Source of the DNA: Micromonospora coriariae
GTDB lineage: Bacteria; Actinomycetota; Actinomycetes; Mycobacteriales; Micromonosporaceae
DNA: 64,000 nt
Reading direction: 5' to 3'
Assembly (NCBI RefSeq): GCF_900091455.1
Contig: NZ_LT607412.1
Span: forward strand, 3,844,001 to 3,908,000
Below are positions 34,238-43,304 of the stretch, in pieces (positions within the stretch are counted from its first letter, which is position 1; every line of letters begins with the position of its first letter). The position numbers were made by a program, and so were the translations under genes. The notes under the pieces are model-generated. The model worked only from the letters and a program-made list of their open reading frames with translations. It was not told the DNA's origin and ran no database searches.

Positions 34238-35728
34238 ATGAGCGACCCACAGGACAGCAAGCCGACCCTCACCACCCGGCAGGGTCACCCCGTGCACAAC
34301 AACCAGCAGCAGCGGACGGTCGGTTCGCGCGGCCCCGCCACGCTGGAGAACTACCACTTCCTGGAGAAGATCAGCCACTTCGACCGCGAGCGCATCCCGG
34401 AACGTGTCGTGCACGCGCGCGGCTTCGTCGCGCACGGCGAGTTCGTGGCGTACGGGACGATCGGTGACGAACCGGCCGCGACGTACACCCGCGCCAAGCT
34501 GTTCCAGACCAAGGGCAGGAAGACCCCGGTCACCATCCGGTTCTCCACCGTCATCGGCGGCCGGGACTCCTCCGAGGCCGCCCGCGACCCGCGCGGCTTC
34601 GCTGTCAAGTTCCGCACCGAGGACGGCAACTGGGACATGGTGGGCAACAACCTGCAGGTCTTCTTCATCCGGGACGCGATCAAGTTCCCCGACGTGATCC
34701 ACGCGCTGAAGCCGGACCCGGTGACCTTCCGTCAGGAGCCGAACCGGATCTTCGACTTCATGTCGAACACGCCGGAGTCGATGCACATGCTGACCTGGCT
34801 CTTCTCCCCGTACGGCATCCCGAAGAACTACCGCACCATGCGGGGCTCCGGGGTCAACACCTACCGTCTCGTCAACGCCCAGGGCGAGGGCGTGCTGGTC
34901 AAGTTCCACTGGATGACCCAGCAGGGCGAGCACAACCTGACCCAGGCCGAGGCGGACGCCATCCAGGCCACCGAGCTGGGCCACGCCTCCAAGGACCTCT
35001 ACGAGGCGATCGAGCGCGGCGAGTACCCGCAGTGGGAGCTCAACGTGCAGATCATGAGCGACGACGAGCACCCGGAGCTGGACTTCGACCCGCTCGACGA
35101 CACCAAGATCTGGCCGGAGGAGCAGTTCCCCTACCTGCCGGTGGGCATGATGACGCTCAACCGCAACATCACCGACCACCACAACGAGAACGAGCAGATC
35201 GCCTTCGGCACCGGTGTGCTCGTCGACGGAATCGACTTCTCCGACGACAAGATGCTGGTCGGCCGCACCTTCTCCTATTCGGACACCCAGCGCTACCGGG
35301 TCGGCCCGAACTACCTTCAGCTGCCGGTCAACCGGCCCCGCGAGGATGTCCAGGTCAGCACCAACCAGGGTGGCGGCCAGATGGCGTACGGGGTGGACAA
35401 CCGGGGTGGCAACCCGCACATCAACTTCGAGCCGTCCTCGGTCGCCGGTCTCCAGGAGGCCGACGAGTCCTACCGGGAGTACCGCCCGTTCGTCTCCGGG
35501 CAGGTCATGAAGGCCCCGATCGAGCGGCAGAACAACTACTCCCAGGCCGGCCGGCGCTTCCGCGAGATGGCGGACTGGGAGCGCGACGACCTGATCCTCA
35601 ACCTGACCACCCTGCTGGCCCAGTGCGACAAGCACATCCAGGAGAAGATGGTCTGGCACTTCAGCCAGTGCGACGAGAACTACGGCCGGCGGATCGCCGA
35701 GGGGCTCGGCATCGCCGCCGACGCCTGA
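34238..35728 (+). CDS. katA: Monofunctional heme catalase (small-subunit clade)
   Basis: 496 residues, full length for small-subunit catalases. It dismutates hydrogen peroxide. The active-site His is in RVVHARGF, the Asn in [17 protein letters not shown], and the heme-ligand Tyr in [21 protein letters not shown] and DPRGFAVKF are further signatures. ATG 34238 has GGAGGAG five to six bases upstream. The promoter region has TTGACT at 34137-34142, a possible -35. A hairpin at 35745-35780 follows the stop. Confidence 0.95.
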   Translation: MSDPQDSKPTLTTRQGHPVHNNQQQRTVGSRGPATLENYHFLEKISHFDRERIPERVVHARGFVAHGEFVAYGTIGDEPAATYTRAKLFQTKGRKTPVTIRFSTVIGGRDSSEAARDPRGFAVKFRTEDGNWDMVGNNLQVFFIRDAIKFPDVIHALKPDPVTFRQEPNRIFDFMSNTPESMHMLTWLFSPYGIPKNYRTMRGSGVNTYRLVNAQGEGVLVKFHWMTQQGEHNLTQAEADAIQATELGHASKDLYEAIERGEYPQWELNVQIMSDDEHPELDFDPLDDTKIWPEEQFPYLPVGMMTLNRNITDHHNENEQIAFGTGVLVDGIDFSDDKMLVGRTFSYSDTQRYRVGPNYLQLPVNRPREDVQVSTNQGGGQMAYGVDNRGGNPHINFEPSSVAGLQEADESYREYRPFVSGQVMKAPIERQNNYSQAGRRFREMADWERDDLILNLTTLLAQCDKHIQEKMVWHFSQCDENYGRRIAEGLGIAADA

Positions 35729-35744
35729 TCCGTACCGCACCACC

Positions 35745-35780
35745 ACGAGCGCCCCGCCGGTCCGCCGGAGGGGCGCTCGT
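35745..35780. terminator. 11-bp perfect hairpin after catalase
   Basis: ACGAGCGCCCC (35745-35755) pairs with 35770-35780, and CCGG pairs inside the loop can extend it. It lies 17 bases after the catalase stop. Confidence 0.7.
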
Positions 35781-35969
35781 CGTACCGGGTGGATCTCATG
35801 TCGGAGCGTCCATGTTGGCGCGACAGGCGGTAGTGCAACGCCGCGTGATTACGTATCCTGCCCAAGGCGCCCGCGCCGGTGCCCGGCCACCATGGCCGGG
35901 CGCAGCCGGCCGGCGCGTTGCCCGGCGGTGCCGGCGCTACTCCTGCCACCCCTGCACGGGCGAGGTCTG

Positions 35970-38603
35970 ATGAGAACCCGCGACTGGCCGATCCGCTCGA
36001 AGCTGACCGCATTGGTCGTCGCGCCGGTGACCGCGCTGCTGGCGTTGTGGATCTTCGCCACCACACTGACGTTCGGTCCCGCCCTGAACCTGCTCTCCGC
36101 CCGCACCCTGCTGTACGACCTGGGCCGCCCCGGCGAGGTCGTGGTCACCGAGCTGCAACGCGAGCGCCGGCTCTCGGTGGTGCAGCTCGCCGGCACGACC
36201 GAGCTGCCAGCCCTGACCGAGCAGCGGCAGCGCACCGATCGGGCGGTCGCCGAGCTGCGCCGCCGGGTCGACGGGGAGGAGCTGCGCGACGCCGCCGACG
36301 ACCTGCTCGACGCCCGGGTCGACCAGCTGGTCACCGCCCTTGCGGCGCTGCCGGCCGGCCGGGACTTCATCGACGACCGCGAGGTGGACAGGGCGGGCGC
36401 GATCGGCCTCTACAGCGGCATGATCTCCTCGGCCTTCCAGGCGTTCGCCGGCATGGCGAACCTGACCGAGCCCAACCTGAACCGGGAGGCGCTGGCGCTC
36501 ACCGCGCTGGGCCGCTCGCGGGAGCTGCTCGGCCAGGCCGACGCCCTGCTGGCCGGCGCGCTGGCGGCGGGCCGGTTCGCCGAGGGGGAGCACACCCAGC
36601 TCGTACAGGCCATCGGCAACCAGCGGTGGCTCACCGAGAGCGCGGTGGCCGACCTGCCCGAGGCGGGCCGGGCCGCGTACCAGCGGCTGACCGAGGGCGC
36701 GGCGTTCACCCGCCTGCGCACCATGCAGGACGCGCTGGTCGTGGCCAACCGGTCCGGCCGGCCGCCGGTGGACGCGGCGACCTGGCAGGCCAGCCACGAC
36801 GCGGTGCAGCAGCAGCTCCGCGACTTCGAGCTGGCCGAGGCCGACGGGCTCACCGACCGCTCGGTGCCGATGGCGGTCCGGATCCTGGTCCGGCTGGCCG
36901 CCGCCGGGGTGCTCGGGCTCGTCGCCGTGGTGATCTCGGTCCTGGTGGCGCTGCGGGTCGGCCGGACCCTGGTCCGACGGCTCAGCGGGGTCCGCACCGC
37001 CGCGCTGGAGCTGGCCGAGCACCGGCTGCCGGACGTGGTGACCCGGCTGCGTCGTGGTGAGCAGGTCGACGTCGCCCGGGAGGCGCCCCCACTGGAATAC
37101 GGCCACGACGAGATCGGCGAGGTCGGACGAGCCTTCACCGAGGTGCAGCGCACAGCGGTCCAGGCCGCGGTCGACGAGGTCACCCTGCGCCGGGGGCTCA
37201 ACGAGGTCTTCCTCAACATCGCCCGGCGCAGCCAGAGCCTGGTGCACCGGCAGCTGCACCTGCTGGACCGCATGGAGCGGCGCGCCGAGGACCCGGACGA
37301 GCTGGCCGAGCTGTTCCAGGTGGACCACCTGGCCACCCGGCTCCGCCGACACGCCGAGGACCTGGTCATCCTCGCCGGCTCCGCGCCGGGCCGGGGCTGG
37401 CGCAACCCGGTCGCGATGGTGGATCTGATCCGGGGCGCGAGCTCCGAGGTCGAGGCGTACGACCGGGTGGACATCGCCGCCGTGCAGCCGGCCGGCGTGC
37501 TGGGCCGGGCCGTCGGCGACGTCATCCACCTGCTCGCCGAGCTGATCGAGAACGCCACTGCCTTCTCACCGCCGGACACCCGGGTCACCGTCACCGGGGA
37601 GCAGGTGGCCAACGGGTACGCGCTGGAAATCACCGACCAGGGGCTGGGGATGTCCGCGGCGGCGCTGGAGAGCGCCAACGTCCGGCTCGCCAGCTCGCCC
37701 GAGTTCGACCCGGCGCAGAGCGCCCGACTCGGTCTCTTCGTGGTGGCCCGCCTCGCCGCCCGGCACGGGGTGCGGGTGCGGCTGCGCCCGTCCGGGGAGG
37801 GCGGGGTGACCGCTGTGGTGCTGGTCCCCACCGACCTGATCACCAGCGAGCCGCCGGCCGGCCCCGATCCGGCCGGGTTGGGCGCCGCGCCAGCCGGCCC
37901 GGACCGGCGGCTGACCCGGACCGGTCGGCGCGCTGCCGTGCCCCGGCCCCGCGCCGGCCGCAACCGGTCACTCACCGCCCCGCTCACCGCCGGAGCCCCG
38001 CCCGCCCGACCCACCGGCACACCCGTGCCGGACCCGGCGCACGCGAACGGGTCGGGCGCCAACGGGTCAGGCGATGGCGGGCCGCCGCCGACCGGGCCGG
38101 CCACGTGCCGCGGGTCAGATGACGGCGCGGACGACCGGGTGCCATCCGAGGGCGAGGCGGTGGACGAGCTGGACGGGTTGCCTCGCCGGGTGCGGCGGCG
38201 TACCCCCGCGACCCGGCCCCGGTCGACTGTCACCGACACCCCGACGCCCCGATCACCCGAGGAGGTGCGTCGGGTGATGGCGGCTCTCCAGGCCGGCACC
38301 GCCCGGGGCCGCGCCACCGTCGTCACCCCGGCCGCCCCGGCGGGCCCGGTCACCGCCCCGGCAGGTCCCGCCTCGGCCGGTCCCGACCAGGCGACGCCGG
38401 GAGACCCCGCCAGCCCGGCCGGCGCGGGTCCGGGTCTCGGGCCGGTCGCCGGCCCGGGGCCGGACCCAGCCGCCGGCCCGGGGCCGGACCCAGCCGCCGG
38501 CCCGGGGCCGGACCCAGCCGCCGGCCCGGGGCCCGCCCCCGCCGCCGCCCCCGCACCCGAGGCGGCCTCCGAACCCGTGACCGCGACTGAGAGGGACGCC
38601 TAG
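35970..38603 (+). CDS. cvnA: Conservon sensor histidine-kinase-like protein CvnA
   Basis: 877 residues. A membrane helix at about 13-35 and another at about 307-328 flank an extracytoplasmic nitrate/nitrite-sensor-like helical domain; a HAMP-like segment follows. RRSQSLVHRQLHLLDRMERR is the conserved dimerisation helix, LLAELIENATAF the ATPase N box, ITDQGLGMS the G1 box and ARLGLFVVARLAARHG the G2 box. Residues about 640-877 are a disordered Pro/Ala/Gly tail with a GPGPDPAA repeat. In Streptomyces CvnA works with CvnB-D as a membrane G-protein-like signalling complex. ATG 35970 follows a GAGG. The stop TAG overlaps the next GTG. Confidence 0.92.
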   Translation: MRTRDWPIRSKLTALVVAPVTALLALWIFATTLTFGPALNLLSARTLLYDLGRPGEVVVTELQRERRLSVVQLAGTTELPALTEQRQRTDRAVAELRRRVDGEELRDAADDLLDARVDQLVTALAALPAGRDFIDDREVDRAGAIGLYSGMISSAFQAFAGMANLTEPNLNREALALTALGRSRELLGQADALLAGALAAGRFAEGEHTQLVQAIGNQRWLTESAVADLPEAGRAAYQRLTEGAAFTRLRTMQDALVVANRSGRPPVDAATWQASHDAVQQQLRDFELAEADGLTDRSVPMAVRILVRLAAAGVLGLVAVVISVLVALRVGRTLVRRLSGVRTAALELAEHRLPDVVTRLRRGEQVDVAREAPPLEYGHDEIGEVGRAFTEVQRTAVQAAVDEVTLRRGLNEVFLNIARRSQSLVHRQLHLLDRMERRAEDPDELAELFQVDHLATRLRRHAEDLVILAGSAPGRGWRNPVAMVDLIRGASSEVEAYDRVDIAAVQPAGVLGRAVGDVIHLLAELIENATAFSPPDTRVTVTGEQVANGYALEITDQGLGMSAAALESANVRLASSPEFDPAQSARLGLFVVARLAARHGVRVRLRPSGEGGVTAVVLVPTDLITSEPPAGPDPAGLGAAPAGPDRRLTRTGRRAAVPRPRAGRNRSLTAPLTAGAPPARPTGTPVPDPAHANGSGANGSGDGGPPPTGPATCRGSDDGADDRVPSEGEAVDELDGLPRRVRRRTPATRPRSTVTDTPTPRSPEEVRRVMAALQAGTARGRATVVTPAAPAGPVTAPAGPASAGPDQATPGDPASPAGAGPGLGPVAGPGPDPAAGPGPDPAAGPGPDPAAGPGPAPAAAPAPEAASEPVTATERDA
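38448..38533. repeat. 24-bp tandem repeat in the cvnA tail
   Basis: Three identical 24-base units (38448-38471, 38472-38495, 38496-38519), starting GCCGGCCCGGGG, plus a 14-base partial copy. They encode GPGPDPAA repeats in the disordered tail. Perfect identity suggests recent or variable copy number. Confidence 0.9.
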
Positions 38604-39025
38604 TGCCGCATTCGACGAAGCAGAGCGCCGGCCTCGACTGGCTGCTCGACGAGTTGGTGGAACGGGTACCAGCGGCCCGGGAGGCGGTGGTGCTCTCCGC
38701 CGACGGGCTGCTGCTCGGCTCCTCCGCCGCGCTGGAGCGCTCCGACGCCGAGCACCTCTGCGCCCTCGCCGCCGGCTTCTCCAGCCTGGCCCGGGGCGCG
38801 AGCCGGCACGTGGACGGTGGCCCGGTCCGGCAGACCGTTGTGGAGATGGAGTCGGCGTACCTCTTCGTCACCGCCGCCGGACAGGGCACCTGCCTGGCCG
38901 TGGTGAGCGACGCCGACGCGGACATCGGCCTGGTCGCGTACGAGATGGCGATGCTGGTGATCCGGGTGGGGGAGAATCTCACCGCGCCGGCCCGATCGTC
39001 GGCGGGTGCCGGTGATGCGAACTGA
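38603..39025 (+). CDS. cvnB: Roadblock/LC7 domain protein CvnB
   Basis: 140 residues of the roadblock/LC7 fold (GLDWLLDELVERVPAAREAVVLSADGLLLGSS, then the ELIDVAYEM-like AYEMAMLVIRVGE). In conservons this subunit binds CvnD-type GTPases and modulates their cycle. The GTG shares a base with the cvnA stop (TAGTG), so translation is coupled. Confidence 0.93.
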   Translation: MPHSTKQSAGLDWLLDELVERVPAAREAVVLSADGLLLGSSAALERSDAEHLCALAAGFSSLARGASRHVDGGPVRQTVVEMESAYLFVTAAGQGTCLAVVSDADADIGLVAYEMAMLVIRVGENLTAPARSSAGAGDAN

Positions 39026-39404
39026 GCCGCCCGGGCCGCAGCACGAGTGGCTGGACGGCGACGCCGGCCCGGTAGTGCGCCCGTACACCCTCACCGGCGG
39101 CCGGGTACGCTCCGCCGTCGATGGCTTCGACCTCGTCGCGTTCGTCCTGGCCGGGTCGGATCTCGACCCGGCGGCAGACCCGCAGCTGCTCCCGGAGCAC
39201 CGGCGGCTGGTCGCGCTGGCCCGCCGGCCGGTGTCGGTGGCCGAGCTGGCGGCCGAGCTGGACCTCGCGGTCGGGGTGGTCCGGGTGCTGCTCGGCGACC
39301 TCCACGCCCGGGGCCTGGTCGCGGTGCACGAGCCGCCGGCCGCCGGCCACCTTCCCGACAACGACATCCTCAAGGCGGTGGTCAGTGGACTTCGTGCGCT
39401 ATGA
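39015..39404 (+). CDS. cvnC: DUF742 protein CvnC
   Basis: 129 residues with the DUF742 pattern: VRPYTLTGGRVR near the N terminus, a winged-helix-like SVAELAAELDLAVGVVRVLLGDLHARGLVAVHEP in the middle and a final HLPDNDILKAVVSGLRAL. It is the third conservon subunit, of uncertain biochemical role. ATG 39015 overlaps the cvnB end by 11 bases; GTG 39006 is an alternative. Confidence 0.9.
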   Translation: MRTEPPGPQHEWLDGDAGPVVRPYTLTGGRVRSAVDGFDLVAFVLAGSDLDPAADPQLLPEHRRLVALARRPVSVAELAAELDLAVGVVRVLLGDLHARGLVAVHEPPAAGHLPDNDILKAVVSGLRAL

Positions 39405-39987
39405 CCATGCGGGCTCCGGCACCACCATCCCGCTGGCACTGAAGATCCTCATCGCCGGGGGCTTCGGGGCCGGCAAGACGACGCTGGTGAGCGCGTTGAG
39501 CGAGGTCCGGCCGTTGCAGACCGAGGAGGTGCTGACGGGCGCCGGGATCGGCACCGACGACATCTCCGGGGTGGAGGGAAAGTCGACCACCACTGTGGCG
39601 ATGGACTTCGGCCGGATCACCATCAACGACGATCTCCAGGTCTACCTGTTCGGCACCCCGGGCCAGGACCGGTTCTGGTTCCTCTGGGACGAGCTGGCCT
39701 TCGGCGCGCTCGGCGCGGTGGTGCTCGCCGACACCCGGCGGCTGGCCGACTGCTTCCCCTCCATCGACTACTTCGAGCAGCGGGGCATCCCGTTCGTGGT
39801 GGGCGTGAACTGCTTCGACGACTCCCGCCGGTTCAACCTGGAGACCGTACGCCGGGCGCTGGACCTCGACCCGGACGTGCCGATGGTCCTCTGCGACGCG
39901 CGGGACCGGCAGTCCGGCAAGCTGGTGTTGATCTCCCTGGTCGAGCATGTGGCCCGGCAGCGCGGCGAGCCGGTGCCGGCCGCCTGA
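39385..39987 (+). CDS. cvnD: Conservon small GTPase CvnD
   Basis: 200 residues. The P-loop is GGFGAGKTTLV, the switch region TTTVAMDFGRI, and TPGQDRFWFLWDEL is the G3-like motif typical of conservon GTPases. The G4 motif is degenerate (GVNCFDD in place of NKxD), as in the family. It is thought to cycle nucleotide under control of CvnA-C. GTG 39385 overlaps cvnC by 20 bases. It is the last gene of the conservon. Confidence 0.93.
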   Translation: MDFVRYDHAGSGTTIPLALKILIAGGFGAGKTTLVSALSEVRPLQTEEVLTGAGIGTDDISGVEGKSTTTVAMDFGRITINDDLQVYLFGTPGQDRFWFLWDELAFGALGAVVLADTRRLADCFPSIDYFEQRGIPFVVGVNCFDDSRRFNLETVRRALDLDPDVPMVLCDARDRQSGKLVLISLVEHVARQRGEPVPAA

Positions 39988-40125
39988 GTCGCCGCCGCCC
40001 ACGACCGGGCGGTGCCGGCCGGGTTCTGCACGGCACGGATCCCGGGCCGGAAAGCCGGTTAACGGGCCGGCAGCGCGGGCAGCCTCTGGTTGGATCGACG
40101 CAGGAAGCCGGCGGAGGGGTTGGAC

Positions 40126-41163
40126 GTGAGTGGTCAGGTCGAGGTCGTCCACATCGGGAGTTACACCGGGCAGAGCGGAGGGCGGGGCAGCGGCATCGTC
40201 GCGGCCCGCCGTGACCCGGCCACCGGGGAGCTGACACCGCTCGGCACGGTCGCGGTCACCCCGTCCCCCTCCTTTCTGGCCCGGCACCCCACCCACCCGG
40301 TGCTCTACGCCGTCAACGAGCTGACGGACGGGGAGGTCAGCGCCTGGCAGGTCGGCCCCGACGGGGCACTGGATCCGCTCGGCAGCTGGTCGACCGGCGG
40401 CGCCGAGCCCTGCCACCTGGCCGTGCTGCCCGACGGAGGGCACCTGGTGGCGGCCAACTACGGCGGCGGCAGCGTCGCGGTCTTCCCGCTCGACGCGCGG
40501 GGCGTGCCCGGAGAGCGCACGGACCTGGTGGTGCACGAGGGGCACGGCGCCGACCCGGAGCGCCAGGAGCGGGCGCACAGCCACATGGTCTCCCCGGGCC
40601 GGGGCGGAGGGCCGCTGCTCGCGGTCGACCTCGGCACCGACTCGGTCTACCGGTACGACCTGGACGGCGCGAGCGGGCGGCTGGTGCCCCGCGGGCCCCG
40701 GATCCGCACGGCGCCCGGCACGGGCCCCCGGCACCTGGCCCGCCACCCCGACGGGCGGCGCTGCTACCTCGTCGGCGAGCTGGACGCCTCGGTCACCGCG
40801 TACGAGCTGACCGACGACGGCGCGCTGCACCAACGCGGCCGGGTCGAGGCGAGCGAGCGCGCCGGCCATGTCCAGCCGTCGGAGATCGCTGTCGCCCCGG
40901 ACGGCCGGTTCCTCTACGTCGCCAACCGGGGAGTGGGCACCATCGCCGTCTTCGACCTGACCGGCGAGCTGCCCGAGCTGGTGGCCGAAGTGGACACCGG
41001 TGGCGAGTGGCCCCGGCACTTCGCGTTGATCGGGGAGCACCTCTACGTCGCCGATGAGCGGGCGGACATGGTGCGGGTCTTCCGGCGCGACGCCGACACC
41101 GGCGTCCCGGCGCCGATCGGCGAGCCCGTGCCGGTGCCGAGCCCGACCTGCGTGCTGCCGTGA
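40126..41163 (+). CDS. Lactonase family protein (seven-bladed beta-propeller)
   Basis: 345 residues. The 6-phosphogluconolactonase/YbhE-like propeller is recognised by HIGSYTG at the N terminus, PSFLARHPTHPVLYAVNE, GAEPCHLAVLPDGGHLVAANYGGGS, GPRHLARHPDGR, PSEIAVAPDGRFLYVANRG and WPRHFALIGEHLYVA. Family members hydrolyse sugar lactones. GTG 40126 has GGAGGGG eight to nine bases upstream; an earlier ATG lacks one. It stands alone after the conservon. Confidence 0.88.
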   Translation: MSGQVEVVHIGSYTGQSGGRGSGIVAARRDPATGELTPLGTVAVTPSPSFLARHPTHPVLYAVNELTDGEVSAWQVGPDGALDPLGSWSTGGAEPCHLAVLPDGGHLVAANYGGGSVAVFPLDARGVPGERTDLVVHEGHGADPERQERAHSHMVSPGRGGGPLLAVDLGTDSVYRYDLDGASGRLVPRGPRIRTAPGTGPRHLARHPDGRRCYLVGELDASVTAYELTDDGALHQRGRVEASERAGHVQPSEIAVAPDGRFLYVANRGVGTIAVFDLTGELPELVAEVDTGGEWPRHFALIGEHLYVADERADMVRVFRRDADTGVPAPIGEPVPVPSPTCVLP

Positions 41164-41244
41164 GCCGCGCAGACGCGAGGGCGAGACGCGAGGGTGACAC
41201 CGATTTGGCAACACCACGGGGCTGCCTCATCACTCTGTGTTGCT

Positions 41245-41263
41245 AAACAGCGATCAACTGTTT
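41245..41263. promoter_or_regulatory. AAACAG/CTGTTT inverted repeat upstream of the VWA gene
   Basis: AAACAG(7 nt)CTGTTT lies about 60 bases before the VWA-protein start in a stretch of lower GC. The symmetry and position fit an operator, but I cannot name a regulator. Confidence 0.3.
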
Positions 41264-41319
41264 CTCCTCCGTAACTTTCGTCCGAACGGATGTGGCAGAC
41301 AGGGCCCCTTGTACGCAAG

Positions 41320-43086
41320 ATGGTCACCGTGTCAGCAGGCCGCCATCGCATGCGTTCGAAACTCCATCTAGCAGCCGCCGCCGCTACGGCGACGGTGCTG
41401 GTCGTCACGACCGGCGTCTGGTTCGGCTATCGGGAGCTGATTCAGCCCAGCTGTTCGGGGGAGATTCGGCTCGCCGTGGCAGTCGCCTCCGAGCTGGCGC
41501 CGGCGGTGGACGCCGCCGCGTCGCAGTGGGTCAAGGACGGCGCCGCGGTAGGCGGTACCTGCATCCGGGTGGACGTCTCCGCGTCCGACCCGGTCGACGT
41601 GGCCGCCGTGGTGGCGGCCAAGCACGGTGCGGTTCTGGCCGGCGTCGGGCAGGCCAGCGGCACCGCCGTCACCCCGGACGTCTGGGTACCGGACTCCTCG
41701 ACCTGGCTGCTGCGGTTGAAGAAGGACGCCACGGCGTTCGCTCCGACCAACAGCGCCTCCATCGCGCGCAGTCCCGTCGTCGTGGCGATGCCCGAGCCGG
41801 TGGCCGGCCGGCTGGGCTGGCCCAAGAAGAAGTTCACCTGGACGGACCTGCTCAAGCAGGTCAACAACCCGGGCACCCCGCTGCGCACCGGGATCGTCGA
41901 GCCGACCCGGGACGCGGCCGGCCTGTCCGGCCTGCTCTCGCTTACCGCGGCGGCCAGCGCCGCCGGTGGCGACGCCCAGCGCAACACCGTCGGTGCCCTG
42001 CGGGCGCTGGCCACCGGGCGTTCCTCGCTCCGCAACGACCTGCTGGCCCGTTTCCCGACCGCCACGGACCCGACGTCCATCGCCAGCGGCCTCGGCGCGG
42101 CGGCTCTGTCCGAAGAGGACGTGATCGCCTACAACAGCAAGGAGCCGCCGGTAAAGCTCGCCGCGCTCTACATGGAGCCGGCGCCGATGCCGCTGGACTA
42201 CCCGTACGCGGTGCTGCCCGGCATCGAGCCCTCCAAGGCCTCGGCGGCCCGGGTGCTGTACGAGCTGCTCACCACCCGCGCGTTCCGTGACCGGCTGGCG
42301 GCGCAGTCGCTGCGCGCGCCGGACGGCAACTGGGGCGCCGGCTTCAAGGCGCCGCAGGGTGCGCCGAGCCCGGCCGGCGGCGCCTCGACCGCGCCGGCCG
42401 CCGGCGGCACCGCCGCGGGTGGCCTGGACCCGTCCGCGATACAGCGGGTCGTCTCCAGCTGGTCGATCGCCACCCAGTCCGGCCGGATGCTGGCCGTCGT
42501 CGACGTCTCCGGCTCGATGAAGGCAGCGGTGCCCAGCGCCAACAACCGCAGCCGGGAAGAGGTCACAGTGGACGCGGCCCGCCGCGGCCTCGGCCTCTTC
42601 GACGACTCCTGGTCGATCGGCCTGTGGACCTTCTCCACAAAGCTGGTCGGCAGTCGGGACTACAAGCAGCTGATCCCCATCGGCCCGCTCTCCGCCCAGC
42701 GGGCCCAGCTGGAGGGGGCGCTCGGCGCGATCAAGCCCTCCAGCGGCGACACCGGCCTCTACGACACCACGCTCGCCGCGTACCAGGCGGTGCAGGAGGA
42801 CTGGCAGCCCGGCCGGGTCAACTCCATAGTGCTGTTCACCGACGGCAAGAACGAGGACACCAACGGCCTCAGCCAGGCCCAGTTGCTCGCCAAGCTGAAG
42901 CAGATCGCCGACCCGGAGCGGCCGGTCCAGGTCATCATGATCGGTATCGGCGAGGGCGTCAGCAAGGCCGAGCTGGAGTCGATCACGAAGGTGACCGGTG
43001 GCGGCAGCTTCGTCACCAAGGACCCGAGCGAGATCGGCAACATCTTCCTCAACGCCATCGCGCTCCGCCCGCCGGCGCCGCGCTGA
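41320..43086 (+). CDS. Secreted substrate-binding-like and VWA domain protein
   Basis: About 588 residues. An N-terminal membrane helix or signal (AAAATATVLVVTTGVWFGY), then a periplasmic-binding-protein-like domain (about 45-345; IRLAVAVASELAPAVDAAA at its start), an Ala/Gly/Pro linker, and a von Willebrand factor A domain (about 395-585). The MIDAS motif DVSGSMKA is intact, as are TDGKNEDTNG and the later GIGEGVS. It probably binds a ligand or protein partner outside the membrane in a metal-dependent way. Start at ATG 41320 or GTG 41329. Followed by a terminator, then the sugar transferase gene. Confidence 0.85.
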   Translation: MVTVSAGRHRMRSKLHLAAAAATATVLVVTTGVWFGYRELIQPSCSGEIRLAVAVASELAPAVDAAASQWVKDGAAVGGTCIRVDVSASDPVDVAAVVAAKHGAVLAGVGQASGTAVTPDVWVPDSSTWLLRLKKDATAFAPTNSASIARSPVVVAMPEPVAGRLGWPKKKFTWTDLLKQVNNPGTPLRTGIVEPTRDAAGLSGLLSLTAAASAAGGDAQRNTVGALRALATGRSSLRNDLLARFPTATDPTSIASGLGAAALSEEDVIAYNSKEPPVKLAALYMEPAPMPLDYPYAVLPGIEPSKASAARVLYELLTTRAFRDRLAAQSLRAPDGNWGAGFKAPQGAPSPAGGASTAPAAGGTAAGGLDPSAIQRVVSSWSIATQSGRMLAVVDVSGSMKAAVPSANNRSREEVTVDAARRGLGLFDDSWSIGLWTFSTKLVGSRDYKQLIPIGPLSAQRAQLEGALGAIKPSSGDTGLYDTTLAAYQAVQEDWQPGRVNSIVLFTDGKNEDTNGLSQAQLLAKLKQIADPERPVQVIMIGIGEGVSKAELESITKVTGGGSFVTKDPSEIGNIFLNAIALRPPAPR

Positions 43087-43110
43087 CTCGAGGCACAGGC
43101 AGGAAGGGGT

Positions 43111-43138
43111 CCGCCGTACCGCCAATCCGGTACGGCGG
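43111..43138. terminator. 11-bp perfect hairpin after the VWA gene
   Basis: CCGCCGTACCG (43111-43121) pairs with 43128-43138 around a six-base loop, and outer GGAAGG/CCTTCT pairing can lengthen it. It lies 24 bases past the stop, making the next gene a separate transcription unit. Confidence 0.7.
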
Positions 43139-43304
43139 GCTCCTTCTCGCAGCCCTCGACAGTTGAAGAAAAGTGACGGCAATACGTCGGAAGTAATCGG
43201 CGGTCATAGTTGTCAGGGCAGGATGGCGACGTGTTCCGGCACTGTCGGTCCGCCTCCGGTCCGACCCGTCGGCCGGGGCCGTCCTGAACAGAGTGGGAGG
43301 GCCG

